Shown here piece after piece: positions 54,063 to 64,000 of a stretch of DNA of 64,000 bases. The stretch lies in the NCBI RefSeq assembly GCF_024362695.1, contig NC_065404.1:11014604-11078603 (forward strand), given 5' to 3'. A program made the translations under genes and the position numbers. Below the pieces are notes generated by a model, which had not been told where the DNA came from, searched no databases, and worked only from the letters and a program-made list of their open reading frames with translations. The first letter of the stretch is position 1. Every line of letters begins with the position of its first letter. This stretch comes from Pectinophora gossypiella. Lineage: Eukaryota; Arthropoda; Insecta; Lepidoptera; Gelechiidae.

Positions 54063-56212
54063 AAGCTAAGCTTCAAAGCTTAGTATAATTAAGCTTAGTA
54101 TAAGTGTTGACACTTATTACGTATTCTAGAAAATCTGATAGAACATAATAAAATTAAATAGAAACTTTAACAAAATTATACTTAATGAAATCTAAATAAT
54201 CAATTATGGAAGCACTAAGTAGTCTTCTTATTGACAAATAAAAATTGTCATTTGAATTTCCGTAAGCGCCACGTCGCATTTTCTCTAACTACTTTTCCCT
54301 TTCAATTCTTTACTTTTTTCCTACGGGACAGGATTTTTCAATTACCCAGGGCTTAAATTCTTTAAGTACTTATAACTAAAACATTTTTAACGCTTCTAAA
54401 TTAAATTGAAATCTTAGCTACTAATGATAATTGTAACTTGTTCACAATTTTGGTCAATATATATTTCACATCTACGATATTCGTGTATTCATAAGGATTT
54501 GCTGAAATAATATTTGTTAATCGCCGATCCGTTTTTCCCAACGGCCGGCGTGTTTGACTAGGTCGGCCATGTTTGCGATTGGCGTCGGCGCCACGGACGA
54601 TGGCTCTGACCACTAATCATATTTTATGGTGGTCGCCTTGCCCAAACCATTCCAAATACAAAAACTCTCGATACACACCATCAAGGTGAATACCTTTTTA
54701 GTTAGGTAAAACAAGACTAAGGTGTGCGTAGATTTGCATGCACAAATTCGATATGAGTAACAACTCGCTCAGGACATCGCTTTTGTTTCAGACTGAACCG
54801 AATTTCCCCGAATACTTCAGTATAGAACGTGTACTACGTATTTTGAAAATTCAGTCACCAATGCGAACACAAAACATTTACTACACGCAAATTGGATTGG
54901 ATCGGACGATATTCGGACTGCATTTACAGTATCATTTTTTAGAAAACAACGAGAGCGTAGACGAAACAAATCAGCGAAAAAAGTGATTCATATTTCATGC
55001 GGGGCCATTTCATAACTCATGTAAATTCGTAATTGTCACGACGATGGTCGACAATTTACGTATGATGCGATTGCGAGTGCGCGGCGTGACGTCACCCGCG
55101 GTATTGTCATGCGTCAAGTGACTGATAGCTTTAATATAGTCCCGTTGATTATCCAGCCGGGTGGAAACGCCAAACGGTAATCTAGATTTAATACCATGGC
55201 TCATCGCAGCCCCCGCCTCCACACCCTTAATGTATGTGTATCTGTTGTGAAAGTATTATTCAAGGTGTTATGTTCTACGAATAATCGATTGCGATTTATA
55301 TCTCTGATTTTTGGACTTGGTCAGTGAAAAACCTTTTAAATTGGATGTTGGTGTTTTAAAATACAGATAAAATAGTAAATATAAGCGAATTGTTTTTCAA
55401 AGTTTCAGTTCAAATTAAGTGGGTATTTGTAGTTTTCAAATATACATATATTTTTTGTAATAGGCAACCAAGATTGACGTAACGTTCAGCCCACCTTGTC
55501 CAATATTTATTTTTCATGTGAAATTTCCAAGCAATCAGCTGTACTTTATGCGATTTTAAAACGTATCCATAATAAAAAGAAATAGCAAGACTAACCCTTG
55601 CAATCCAGATATGCCAGATATACAGTTACCTACGCTATGTCGCGCCCACCCGTCCACAACTCATTTACTTACCATATGAATCACTTTAAAAATGTAATTT
55701 AAAACCATTCCCGACCGCTGACAAAAACATTATGTCAGACATAATAAAGCTGGGAATAGCATTCTAATGAATGATATTGGTGCTCCTGTGGGATTACAAG
55801 TTAATCCTCTTGAAACGGAACCTAGCGCGGTGGGGCGGGCGAGGTAATAAAATTCTTGCGTCATCACCGGACCGTCGGACGGCTCAAGGTATTACCGTCT
55901 CATCTGCTTTGTTTATAAAATTCTCAGATTATTTTTCGGAGAATTACCCTAAAGGAATTAACGCTTGCGTTTTGATTTTGTTTCGGTATCAAATTAAGGA
56001 TTTTCCGTTTAAATAAATGGAGGATGTTTCTCAGAATATTACTTTTGAGCTTTCTAACATTAAAGATGTAGGCCGAGAGGTTTCTCCGGTAATCTTAGTT
56101 CAAAGATGGTCGAAATTCAAAGGGATTGTGCTCACTCTTAGATGACTGACGATGGATTGACGTCGTAGTCAACTTGTAAACGATTATGACAATCGCCACT
56201 GATAGTGATTAT
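54063..56212. other. Long unique stretch
   Basis: GC-richer patches near 54530-54600 (GGCCGGCG, GGCGTCGGCGCC) and 55075-55100 (GCGCGGCGTGACGTCACCCG, containing TGACGTCA). Short frames on both strands have no known motifs. Confidence 0.4.
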
Positions 56213-56213
56213 C

Positions 56214-56404
56214 GAGTCATCGTCATCTCCCGTTATTCACAGGGTCCGTCTACGTAACCTGTAGATTTGACAGGTCCGATTTTTTACAGAAGTGACTGCA
56301 TGTCTGACCTTCCAATGCGCAAAGGGAAAACCAGCCCAAAACAGGTTAGGTGACATAGCTCCGAAAATACATTTCTCGGGAATGTGGGCTTCTTCACTAT
56401 GTAA
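56214..56404 (-). mobile_element. SINE-D 3' part
   Basis: 'CACAGGGTCCGTCTACGTAA', 'GCATGTCTGACCTTCCAATG', 'CAAAGGGAAAACCAGCCC', 'TTTCTCGGGAATGTGGGCTT'; head absent. Confidence 0.75.
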
Positions 56405-56431
56405 GTGACGACAGTGATTATTGTTTTCTTT

Positions 56432-56488
56432 TTTAAGGTGACTTATTGTAGATTTGCCGCAGATGGCATTATCTACTTGGCCGGACAA
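56432..56488 (-). mobile_element. SINE-E 3' fragment
   Basis: 'GGTGACTTATTGTAGATTTG', 'CCGCAGATGGCATTATCTAC', 'TTGGCCGGACAAA' on the plus strand. Confidence 0.7.
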
Positions 56489-56846
56489 AAAGTGATTATA
56501 GAGTATTGATAAAAATGTATGGAATTAACATAAGGCGACATATCGATCCCATAGTACTGTACTTATTTTTAATAAATAAATAAATAATATTATATTTTTA
56601 TCACTGTCACTGTCGATTGTCATAATTGTTTGAAACTTGGCTAGCTCCTGGACATACGCTTATCATCATATTGATTTTATTAACCGACTTCACAAAAGAA
56701 GGAGGTTATTAATTTGACCCGTATGTAATATTGTTGGAATTGCATAATATTCGTATATGTTTTATAACTCAAATACGAAGTGATTACCTGTGGCTCTGTT
56801 CATCCAAAAAACTCTATACAGACGTTAATAAATTGTGTAATGTATT

Positions 56847-57375
56847 CCCCAGCCCCAGCCCAGTTGGTAGAACGCTTGGCTATCAGTTTGAGGTCGCAGG
56901 TTCGAATTCAGCACAAGCTTATTATTATTTATTTATTATTAAAAATAAGTACAGTACTTAATACATTTTTTTACAATTGACGGTGCAACAAAAACCAACT
57001 TTGGTTTGTCCGTACACCGACATTCACCAACGTCGCTTCCAATGAACCAATTAAACCAAACCAATGATTGTCGAATTAATTTTCGAATTAATGTTTGGAT
57101 CATAAATGATTATCACGTGCTCAGCGGTGAAGGAAAATATCGTGAGGAAACCCACATTCCCGAGAAATGCCTTTTCGGAAGTATGTGACGTAATGTATTG
57201 GGCTGGTTTTCCCTTCGCGGGTTGGAAGATCAGACAAACAGTCGCTTCTGTAAAAAATCGGACCTGTCAAATCTTCAGGTTATGTAAGCGGACCCTGTGA
57301 AAAATGGGATAATGCTAGGGAGATGATGATGATGATAATAGAAAAAAATATTCGATTTATTGTGTGAAGATGATG
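56847..57375 (+). mobile_element. SINE-D with 16-bp TSD and internal insertion
   Basis: Head 'AGCCCAGTTGGTAGAACGCT' and B box 'GGTTCGAATTC'; foreign AT-rich sequence at about 56920-57055; body resumes 'TTTGGATCATAAATGATTAT' and runs to the GATGATGATGATGAT tail, followed by 'AATATTCGATTTATT'. Flanks AATTGTGTAATGTATT (56831-56846) and AATTGTGTGATGTATT (57376-57391) are the TSD. Minus-strand or shifted frames here are spurious. Confidence 0.8.
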
Positions 57376-57424
57376 AATTGTGTGATGTATTGTCGTATAG
57401 TAAACTTATAAAGTTGACGTGTTA

Positions 57425-57706
57425 GGCCGGTCACATACATTCGGAATTCCGTTTCGGAATTTCGATTCGAAATACTGTTTCGGGATTCCGTTAATATATC
57501 ACACACATACGTTTATTTCCGTTCGAAATGCAATGGCAGGCATAAGCCATCATACGGAATTCCCAATCAGATTAAATTTCGAACGGAAAAAACTGTAAGT
57601 ATGTGGTTGATTCATGGATGTTGTACGGATTAAATGCGTTCGATATTACGAATCGATATTTCGAATCGAAATTCCGAAACGGAATTCCGAATGTATGTGA
57701 CCGGCC
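57425..57706. mobile_element. 282-bp MITE, 50-bp perfect TIRs, TTA duplication
   Basis: Left TIR starts GGCCGGTCACATACATTCGG (57425) and the right TIR is its exact complement ending at 57706, identical for about 50 bases. TTA flanks at 57422-57424 and 57707-57709. Three-base TTA/TWA duplication is typical of PIF/Harbinger. No transposase inside. Confidence 0.9.
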
Positions 57707-57709
57707 TTA

Positions 57710-59866
57710 TTTGGACAAAAAACAGAATGGAGCCATAAGTTAACGTCTCACATTAACATAACCTTACAAAATTGATGGTTCTGAAAATAATGCATAATTT
57801 ATTTCTATCATAATGCTATGTCATCTTAAAGTACAAACAGCTTTTACCAAGTCGGCGTTCTATTTTCGACTCACGATATTCAGTCGTTAGATGAGATTTC
57901 CTACCAACTGTATATTTTTCGAAGCGAATCCCTTTGAGCGCTGTCTTTGTTCACGTCTATGTATAATGACATTACGTACTTGATGTCGTAAAAGGCAACG
58001 TAACAGTTGACACTAGTAAAAGCTTTCGAAGTCGCCGGGTATAAAAAGAAAACAATATTACTGTTGTGGTTCGGGAGGCACATTAATATACATTTGGCTG
58101 TGGGGGAGGGTCGCATTTTCATCGCAAATTGAGCTACAAAATAAATTTAGCCGGTGCTTATTTATTTCAGTTATTCCTTCCACATATCTGGGGAGCTTTA
58201 TAAACAAAAATAATGAACCGCATTCCCAGAGTCATTCGCAAATTGAAAACTTTCTCCAGATACTATAAAGTCAAAATTTCGAAATAGACAAACTGGAAGC
58301 AACTCCAGAATTTGTTAACGATATACAAAAGTTAAACTACAGACGTGGAAGTGGGAGCTTAATGTTTTTGCAGCGCAGTGTGCGATCACAGCAGTCACAA
58401 CGCTCGGTTAATTAGTCTAAATAGCAGTGTTGCCAGACGCACAAACACAGTCCGTTAATTGTAATGAAGGCAACCAATTCTCGAGTCGAACACGACGCTC
58501 TTTCATTTGAGCGGAGCAGGGGAGGCGCAGCCAGCTAGTTTGCCAAAAACAAGCTCAATAACGGTCTGGCAAACAGTACAAATGATGCGTTTGTGACAAA
58601 ACGACATACAGCCGTCCCTCTCCGCCGCCGAACCGAGAAATAAAGACGGGAGACGGTTGACGAGCACAACGGGAACAAGACAGGTTATTATCTCCCAACG
58701 AGCCAAAAGATGTCGAGATGCCGCTGATAATATTTTCCACACGTCCACGGGTATTCACTGGAGACTAGGAACGAAAATTAGTTACTGAACATTTCTTGTT
58801 TTTGTACGAATGCGTTGCGTGATTTTCTTTGTTAGGGAATAACAAACGCCACCTTTGAAATTGAACAACACGGCTTGAATAGTAAAGAGGCACATACTCG
58901 AGTCGCGTGTCTGCGGTGACGCTAACGCTATTTAGCCTGTGGTAATCCGAAGCCGGTTGGTTGCGACCTGGCTGGTCGGACGCTATAAATTAAATAATTT
59001 TGTTAACACCTTCTGCATTATATATTAAGCTGGCTACATGTTCATATGCGCGCGATGAAAAAGTAACTCAGTGATAAAGTCGAGTTAGCCACGTGCCCGC
59101 ATAATACGGCGGGCGGTGTAACGGAATCCTCTGCCGCATATTTCGGCTGACCGTTTGTTCCGCGCCGCTTTGTATTCTTTTGGTTATTTTTTTCTGGATT
59201 AATTTGTCTGCGTATTCAAATTGCAAATTGTGAGATAAAAGGATGACCTTTTTCCTTTTTTTGCGACACATACTGAATAATTTTATAGACGTTTCCCGAG
59301 TCTAGAGTACATTGCTTTCAGCGATGTGTTTCCTTAGCAAAATCGCATTCTGAGCGCAAAGCAACACGTAGACAGAAGGTTGATAAGATGACATGTTCTT
59401 AACGTGCTCTCTTTTCGATTCAATATCCTTTTCTATTTTGTTCCGAGTGAAACATATCGCGCAGTCGGTCCTCCACTCGGTATTCACGTCTGAATTTTCA
59501 GAATATACATGTTGAAATAGTGGTTCACTTTAAATATTGGATGCTGATATTGAACGTTGCGGAAATTTCAGGTAGAGATTCATGGTAACTGACAAACACG
59601 TAAGAGGATAAAAGTTTCGCAAAGAGTTATATCTAGCTAGGAAAAGTCGAGGCACAAGTTTGATTTATTTATTAAGCAGTAATAACTCTATCGGAACTTA
59701 AATCGGATCTCTATACGAGTACTCAATGTTATGTTAGCTAGTGTCAAGTAGTTCTTTGGAAATAAATCATTTGACAGTCAATACTTTGAAACACATTTCT
59801 TAGAGTGAATGGTTGGTGTTGATGATCTTCTATGGCAATAAGATAGACTAAGTCCAAAATAGCTAG
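57710..59866. other. Long unique stretch
   Basis: Relatively GC-richer at 58480-59160, with several short open frames on the minus strand but no family motif. No repeat shared within the window over about 2.1 kb; candidate for conserved non-coding or regulatory DNA. Confidence 0.4.
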
Positions 59867-59867
59867 C

Positions 59868-60092
59868 CCAAAACCACACTTCGGACACTATACAAAACAC
59901 CTCGTTTTACACAGACACTACACATTGACGTTATTGTACGCGCGCATCGTGTGTGACGTCTGACGCCCATACGATTAAAGACTAAACTAAGACCGAGGGG
60001 CGGGGGAGGGGGGAGATAAACCTAGCTCAGCCGCTGGTGGGGAGCGAACAGTTGCCGTTCTATACGTATTATTATTATTCGTTAGTCTATGC
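59868..60092 (+). repeat. R2 dispersed repeat, longest copy
   Basis: 'CACTTCGGACACTATACAAA', 'CTCGTTTTACACAGACACTA', 'TGTGTGACGTCTGACGCCCA', G-rich run, 'CGCTGGTGGGGAGCGAACAG', 'TTCTATACGTATTATTATTA'. Confidence 0.65.
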
Positions 60093-61373
60093 CAAAACCA
60101 AACAGACTTCAAATGTCATCAAAAAAAACTTTCCATTATCAAGCGTGTAATTTTCGGCGTGTCATAATCGGCGGTCTACCTCAGGCTTCTTAGCTTCCAG
60201 GATTTTCCTGTACATTTTTTCCCCTCTCTATGAAGAAGTGATAAATCACAAGGATGTAAATCTGTAGCATCCAGTGTAGCTGAGTGACGCACCATTATCG
60301 CTCGGTCCCGCCACGCCACGCCGCCTAAAACTTAGACTCACTTCCTACCAACTTTTATACTTCACCTATCCTTTTATCTGTTCCGATCAGAGTATATTAT
60401 TTCCTATTTCTGTTTATGAAAGTTTGGCGGTAAATAATGAAACAACACTTTGTATTTTTTTATTTTGTTTTTAGAGTAATCTGGATACATGATGAGAGCG
60501 AGTAAAAGATTGTATTTTTCTTGTTATTACAGCAATTCTATTTAGTATTGTAACTAAATTTCTAAACGTAATTGTCACTGTCATATATTGCCGTCTCGCT
60601 TTCCGTCCCTCTTCTTCCGATCTTCTTACGCACAAGGTTTCGCTAATCGTTGTAATTTGATATTTTGGAAAATATAGTGCATATCGAAGTAATCTGCGTT
60701 TCAATTAAGTAATAATACAAATCATTCTCATAAAACATAACACATTGTATTGGTGAGATCCCGTATTTGGCTTTCTGTTGCTATTCATAAGATTGTTTTG
60801 TTTTACAAACTGTTGGTCATTTGTGTAATAAATAAATAAATTTTTTGTAGCTTGTAACTTCTAATACTGTGTTTGCATAATCTAATAACTTAAGACGTTC
60901 ATTAAGTACATCATATTTCTAAAATCACGAATTTTGATTAATCACTTTTAAACCAAGTTTCTGAAGATTTTGTTGGTATACATGGCTTATATATCTTAGT
61001 TTATTTTGTATCTAGTCACCTACGCAATACTGCCCACAAACATTTTCTTTACTTTCCCAAAAAAATCAAACAAAAAAAAAGCCAGTCAAGTGCGAATACG
61101 ACTCGCGCACCGAGGGTTCCTAAGGGACACTATGAATTTGCCATTGAAAAATGATTGTCTCTATACATCGACATAGGTCGCGATTAGTTTACCAACTGCA
61201 GATAAGTTTGTAACCGCAAAAACATGTTTTATTGAGATGGAATAGCAAATTAACGTTTTTTTTTTTCGGTTTTTGCCTTTACGTTTTGTCTTTTGCTGGA
61301 AGCACTTCCTTTTTGCCAAATTCAATGATTCTATGTCTATGAGAAGTACCCCATAACGTTTGATCCCCTACGA
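60093..61373. other. Mostly unique; repeat-like scrap at 61078-61140
   Basis: 'CAAGTGCGAATACGACTCGC' and 'GCACCGAGGGTTCCTAAGGG' resemble a widespread insect repeat but no second copy lies in this window. No gene recognised. Confidence 0.4.
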
Positions 61374-61374
61374 A

Positions 61375-61742
61375 AGGTATGAAAAATGATGAGATGTGGT
61401 GTAAAAGATGATGTAGTGACTAAGATTCAGAAGGGAATGTTAGGTTGGTATGGACACGTGTCCCGTAGAGCGGATAAAGGATAATAGAATTGCGAATTGC
61501 GAAAGAGGTATATAAAGCGAAAGTTGATGGTGGGGCTGGCAAAAGAAGACCTAGAGGGACTTACATTGACCAAATTGAAGATGTCCTTAGAAAAGGTTTA
61601 GTACGATTTACTCTGAACCGGCGTGCGTGTATGAAGCGATTGATGAATGTAGAGGAAGCAAGAGAAGTGTGTCAGGATCGTAGCAAATGGAATTCTATAG
61701 TCTCTGCTTACCCCGGTGGGAAATAGGCGTGAGTTTCTATAC
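61375..61742 (+). pseudogene. LINE-a 3' end, longest ORF relic
   Basis: Encodes the C-terminus of a non-LTR retrotransposon ORF: 'GMLGWYGHVSRRADKG' then, after a stop and shift, 78 codons with 'AKVDGGAGKRRPRG', 'YIDQIEDVLRKG', 'RRACMKRLMNVEEAREV' and 'IVSAYPGGK'. This is the known tail region after the RT thumb in such LINEs; no YxDD part is present. It ends in a 'GGCGTGAGTTTCTATACGTA' tail. Confidence 0.75.
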
Positions 61743-61831
61743 GTATGTATGAAAAATAAGCCTAAAACGGCTGCCTTTGGAAGTTTGATTTTTTATAGCT
61801 TCAGAGGACCGATAACCTAACCTAACCTAAC

Positions 61832-62019
61832 ATACATACATACATAAACTCACGCCTATTTCCCACCGGGGTAAGCAGAGACTATAGAATTCCATTTACT
61901 TCGATCCTGACACACTTCTCTTGCTTCCTCCACATTCATCAATCGCTTCATACACGCACGCCGGTTCAGAGTAGATCGTATTGAACCTTTTCTAAGGACA
62001 TCTCCAATTTGGATTCGGA
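61832..62019 (-). pseudogene. LINE-a 3' end, inverted partner
   Basis: Plus strand begins with ATAC tandem repeats and 'AAACTCACGCCTATTTCCCA'; reversed it matches 61580-61735 with few differences, including 'RACMKRLMNVEEARE' and 'YPGGK' codons. Confidence 0.8.
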
Positions 62020-62998
62020 ACCCTAAAAACACGTTATATCAAGAACCCGAGATACTACATCAAAATTCATCTTGTAAAATAATGGAACGTCAAGAGTAGG
62101 AGACCGATTTTGCGAGAAAAATGTAACTGGTCGTAATAAGCCAACACGTATTCTATACCCTCACATCCATCACTCGAGGTATGACGTGATTTTTTGCGGC
62201 AATCTTTGTGTCCTACCTTATATTCGAGTACCTATCTGATAACATTTTTTTTCTAATTCCTATCCCGTAATAACGACTATACGCAAATAAGAACACCGTC
62301 AGATCAGGCTAGTTTCGAACTAGTCAAATCAGTTACTTTTTACTAAACGTCAAAACACGAAACGACTATGGAACTTGTATGAACAAACACATTGTGACGT
62401 CATAGAAAATGTGATAAAATCTCGGACTTATTATTACGTTTTTCTTGATTAAAATTCAAAATATGTTAAATTGAAAAAGGAAAATGTTTTACGTTAGTGA
62501 TTTGTCTTTATTTAGTAATCAGAATTTCGTAATTAACAAGAATTTTAGTAGTAGAATTTGTCGCGGAAGGCGTCGCTTAAATTTTTTACCGACTTCCAAA
62601 AAAAGAAGGTTATAATTTTTTTCTCAACTAGGTAGCTAATTCAATATGAATTTAAAAACGCATTTCACTTTATTTGCAAATTATTTTAGACTAAGTTATA
62701 TTTTGATACCATTATTATTATATTTGTTTTGCGTACAGTGTAAATTATAAACTAATAAGAAAAATTTGGTACCTACTTTCGTTTATCTAATAATTATTTT
62801 TCTCTTTCACAGGTAAATTACAGACTGTAAATAATTATAGTTATCGAGTTATTCGTTTTCCATCTCACAGGTAAGTCTATTACAACATTTTTTTTTATTT
62901 GAATGTTATATCACTCTATTTTGCCATATATTCTGGCGCAGTCGGGTAATAAACGAATAGCACAGATTCAAGAAAAAAAGCTGTAGAAAAGCCTAAAT
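62020..62998. other. Unique AT-rich sequence
   Basis: No gene recognised. An 'ACCGACTTCCAAAAAAAGAA' motif near 62589 also occurs as 'ACCGACTTCACAAAAGAAGG' near 56684, a scrap of some dispersed repeat. Confidence 0.4.
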
Positions 62999-62999
62999 A

Positions 63000-63525
63000 C
63001 AGGATGTTAGTGACATCGTAACGAATACTGAGGGGAATGATTCAGACCATGATTCTGAGTTCATATCAAGTGGAATTTTCCGTTGCAAAATTCATGTACT
63101 TTTGCGTTTTTTAAATTATTTTGAATTCTATACTTTTACGATAGAAAATTCCGCTATCTACTTCTATGGCTCTCTCTCTCTATATTTAAGAGCTGCGCTC
63201 TTGTCGGTGGAGTTATCGCCATTACTCCATAGATAGGGCGTGTAGAACGGTGGTTGCCCCAATCGCCTTCCGTTCAGTATTCAGTACTTCTATGGCTACT
63301 TGTAAATAATTGGACAGGGTGTAAGTGACATCATAACAAACACTGAGGGGTATGATTCAGTTCATTATTCTGAATTTATATCAAGTGGATTTTCCTGTAG
63401 CAAAATTCATGAATATTTTAGTGTATTTTGAAATAATTTTCCGTTCCATACTTTTGCGACGGAAAATTCCTTAATATCAACTCAGAATCATGGCCTGAAT
63501 CATTCCTCAAAGTATTCGCTACGAT
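63000..63525. mobile_element. MITE-1 composite with internal insertion, right end lost
   Basis: Left end CAGGATGTTAGTGACATCGT preceded by TA. The first unit is interrupted near its centre spacer by a 113-bp insertion (63172-63284). The second unit starts 'ACAGGGTGTAAGTGACATCA' and fades after 'AGTATTCGCTACGAT' into a T-run. Confidence 0.8.
63172..63284 (-). mobile_element. 113-bp retroposon insertion with perfect 13-bp TSD
   Basis: TACTTCTATGGCT flanks at 63159-63171 and 63285-63297. The insert begins with a CT tandem (an AG tail on the minus strand), then 'AGAGCTGCGCTCTTGTCGGT' and 'GGTTGCCCCAATCGCC'. SINE-like 3' fragment of a family not otherwise seen here. Confidence 0.8.
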
Positions 63526-63529
63526 TTTT

Positions 63530-64000
63530 TTTGTTAATAATAAGATAAAGATCGACCATAAGTAAATACTTTATTTACGCAAGTAAATTCCATTTTAGTT
63601 CCTATATGCGACATCCACAGTCTCCTAAGAGTTAATTTAAGGCACTTCCAGTAAGTTCTGGAAGTAACCAACAGTTTTTCATTACAGCATTAAACCTTGG
63701 ACGTTGTCTTTAGACAAGGACTCACAACTGGAGCGATTAAATTTTACGACTCACAAATTCTCCTCTTAACAAGTACCGTTCAAAAGTTTAACTGGAATTA
63801 TTTAACTTAATCAGATTGCCTTGGCCGCGGCTAAACCTATTTTGTTAACAGACTTTACCTTGCCTAACCAAGTTGCTATAACTTTTTACATTTTGCATAT
63901 TTGATTAATCTCAAGTAAAACGTTCACTTGACGTCCATGAATTTTGTACTAGGTGTGCTTCTAAGGATTCTTTAGCAGACGTCTCAGTCAAATCGGCGAT
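63530..64000. other. Unique sequence to window end
   Basis: Nothing recognised. Confidence 0.4.

Noticed and set aside
61490..61726. 78-codon frame as a host gene
   Set aside because: It is the C-terminal tail of a LINE ORF, repeated at four other loci in the window.
61814..61831. Telomere-type CCTAA repeats (also TTAGG at 3429-3443)
   Set aside because: Only about three units each; chance or a small simple repeat, not interstitial telomere.
1..64000. CRISPR arrays, bacterial operons, LTR retrotransposons
   Set aside because: No regularly spaced identical repeats, no Shine-Dalgarno-linked gene series, and no paired LTRs or gag-pol frames seen.

Overview
This 64-kb window is AT-rich animal nuclear DNA. 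Its dispersed repeats (tRNA-headed SINEs, CR1-like LINE tails ending in short tandem repeats, many palindromic MITEs) point to a lepidopteran insect. That assignment is by recognition of repeat style, not by any search. I find no host protein-coding exon I can defend. The window is best read as intergenic or long-intron DNA, possibly with one promoter or 5' exon in a CpG-rich block near 27.7-28.1 kb.

The only long reading frame is on the minus strand at 17.6-20.3 kb: a CR1/Jockey-type non-LTR retrotransposon with a partial APE endonuclease and a complete reverse transcriptase with an intact YADD motif. It is truncated at the 5' end, and its start lies upstream of the first near-cognate codon. 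The rest is a mosaic. I use local names for repeat families. SINE-A, B, C and D have tRNA-like heads with A and B boxes; SINE-E has an A-rich tail. LINE-a is a set of LINE 3' ends coding for a C-terminal YPGGK motif; other LINE tails end in AATAC, AAATC or AATTC repeats. MITE-1 is a twin palindrome with CAGGGTGTTAGTGACATCGT ends. MITE-2 and MITE-3 are palindromes, and three further TIR elements occur once each: 436 bp with AGTT duplication, 282 bp with TTA duplication, 99 bp with TTAA duplication. R1 to R5 are unclassified dispersed repeats.

Layout: 0-5 kb, mostly unique with SINE and LINE remnants and a phased array of ACGTGC sites at 4.13 kb; 5-16.5 kb, dense SINE and MITE insertions, a palindrome cluster at 12.9 kb and a segmental duplication that records an empty MITE-1 site; 17-20.3 kb, the LINE; 20.4-27.1 kb, MITEs and SINEs; 27.3-28.2 kb, the CpG-rich block; 28.2-34 kb, mainly unique with LINE and SINE tails; 34-44 kb, nested SINEs including one with an internal inversion typical of twin priming; 44-57 kb, long unique stretches with a three-level nested insertion at 50.2-50.9 kb; 57-64 kb, a Harbinger-like MITE, an inverted pair of LINE ends and a last composite MITE-1. 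The genes do not form a pathway; the biology visible here is the history of transposon insertion, much of it datable in relative order from nesting and target-site duplications.
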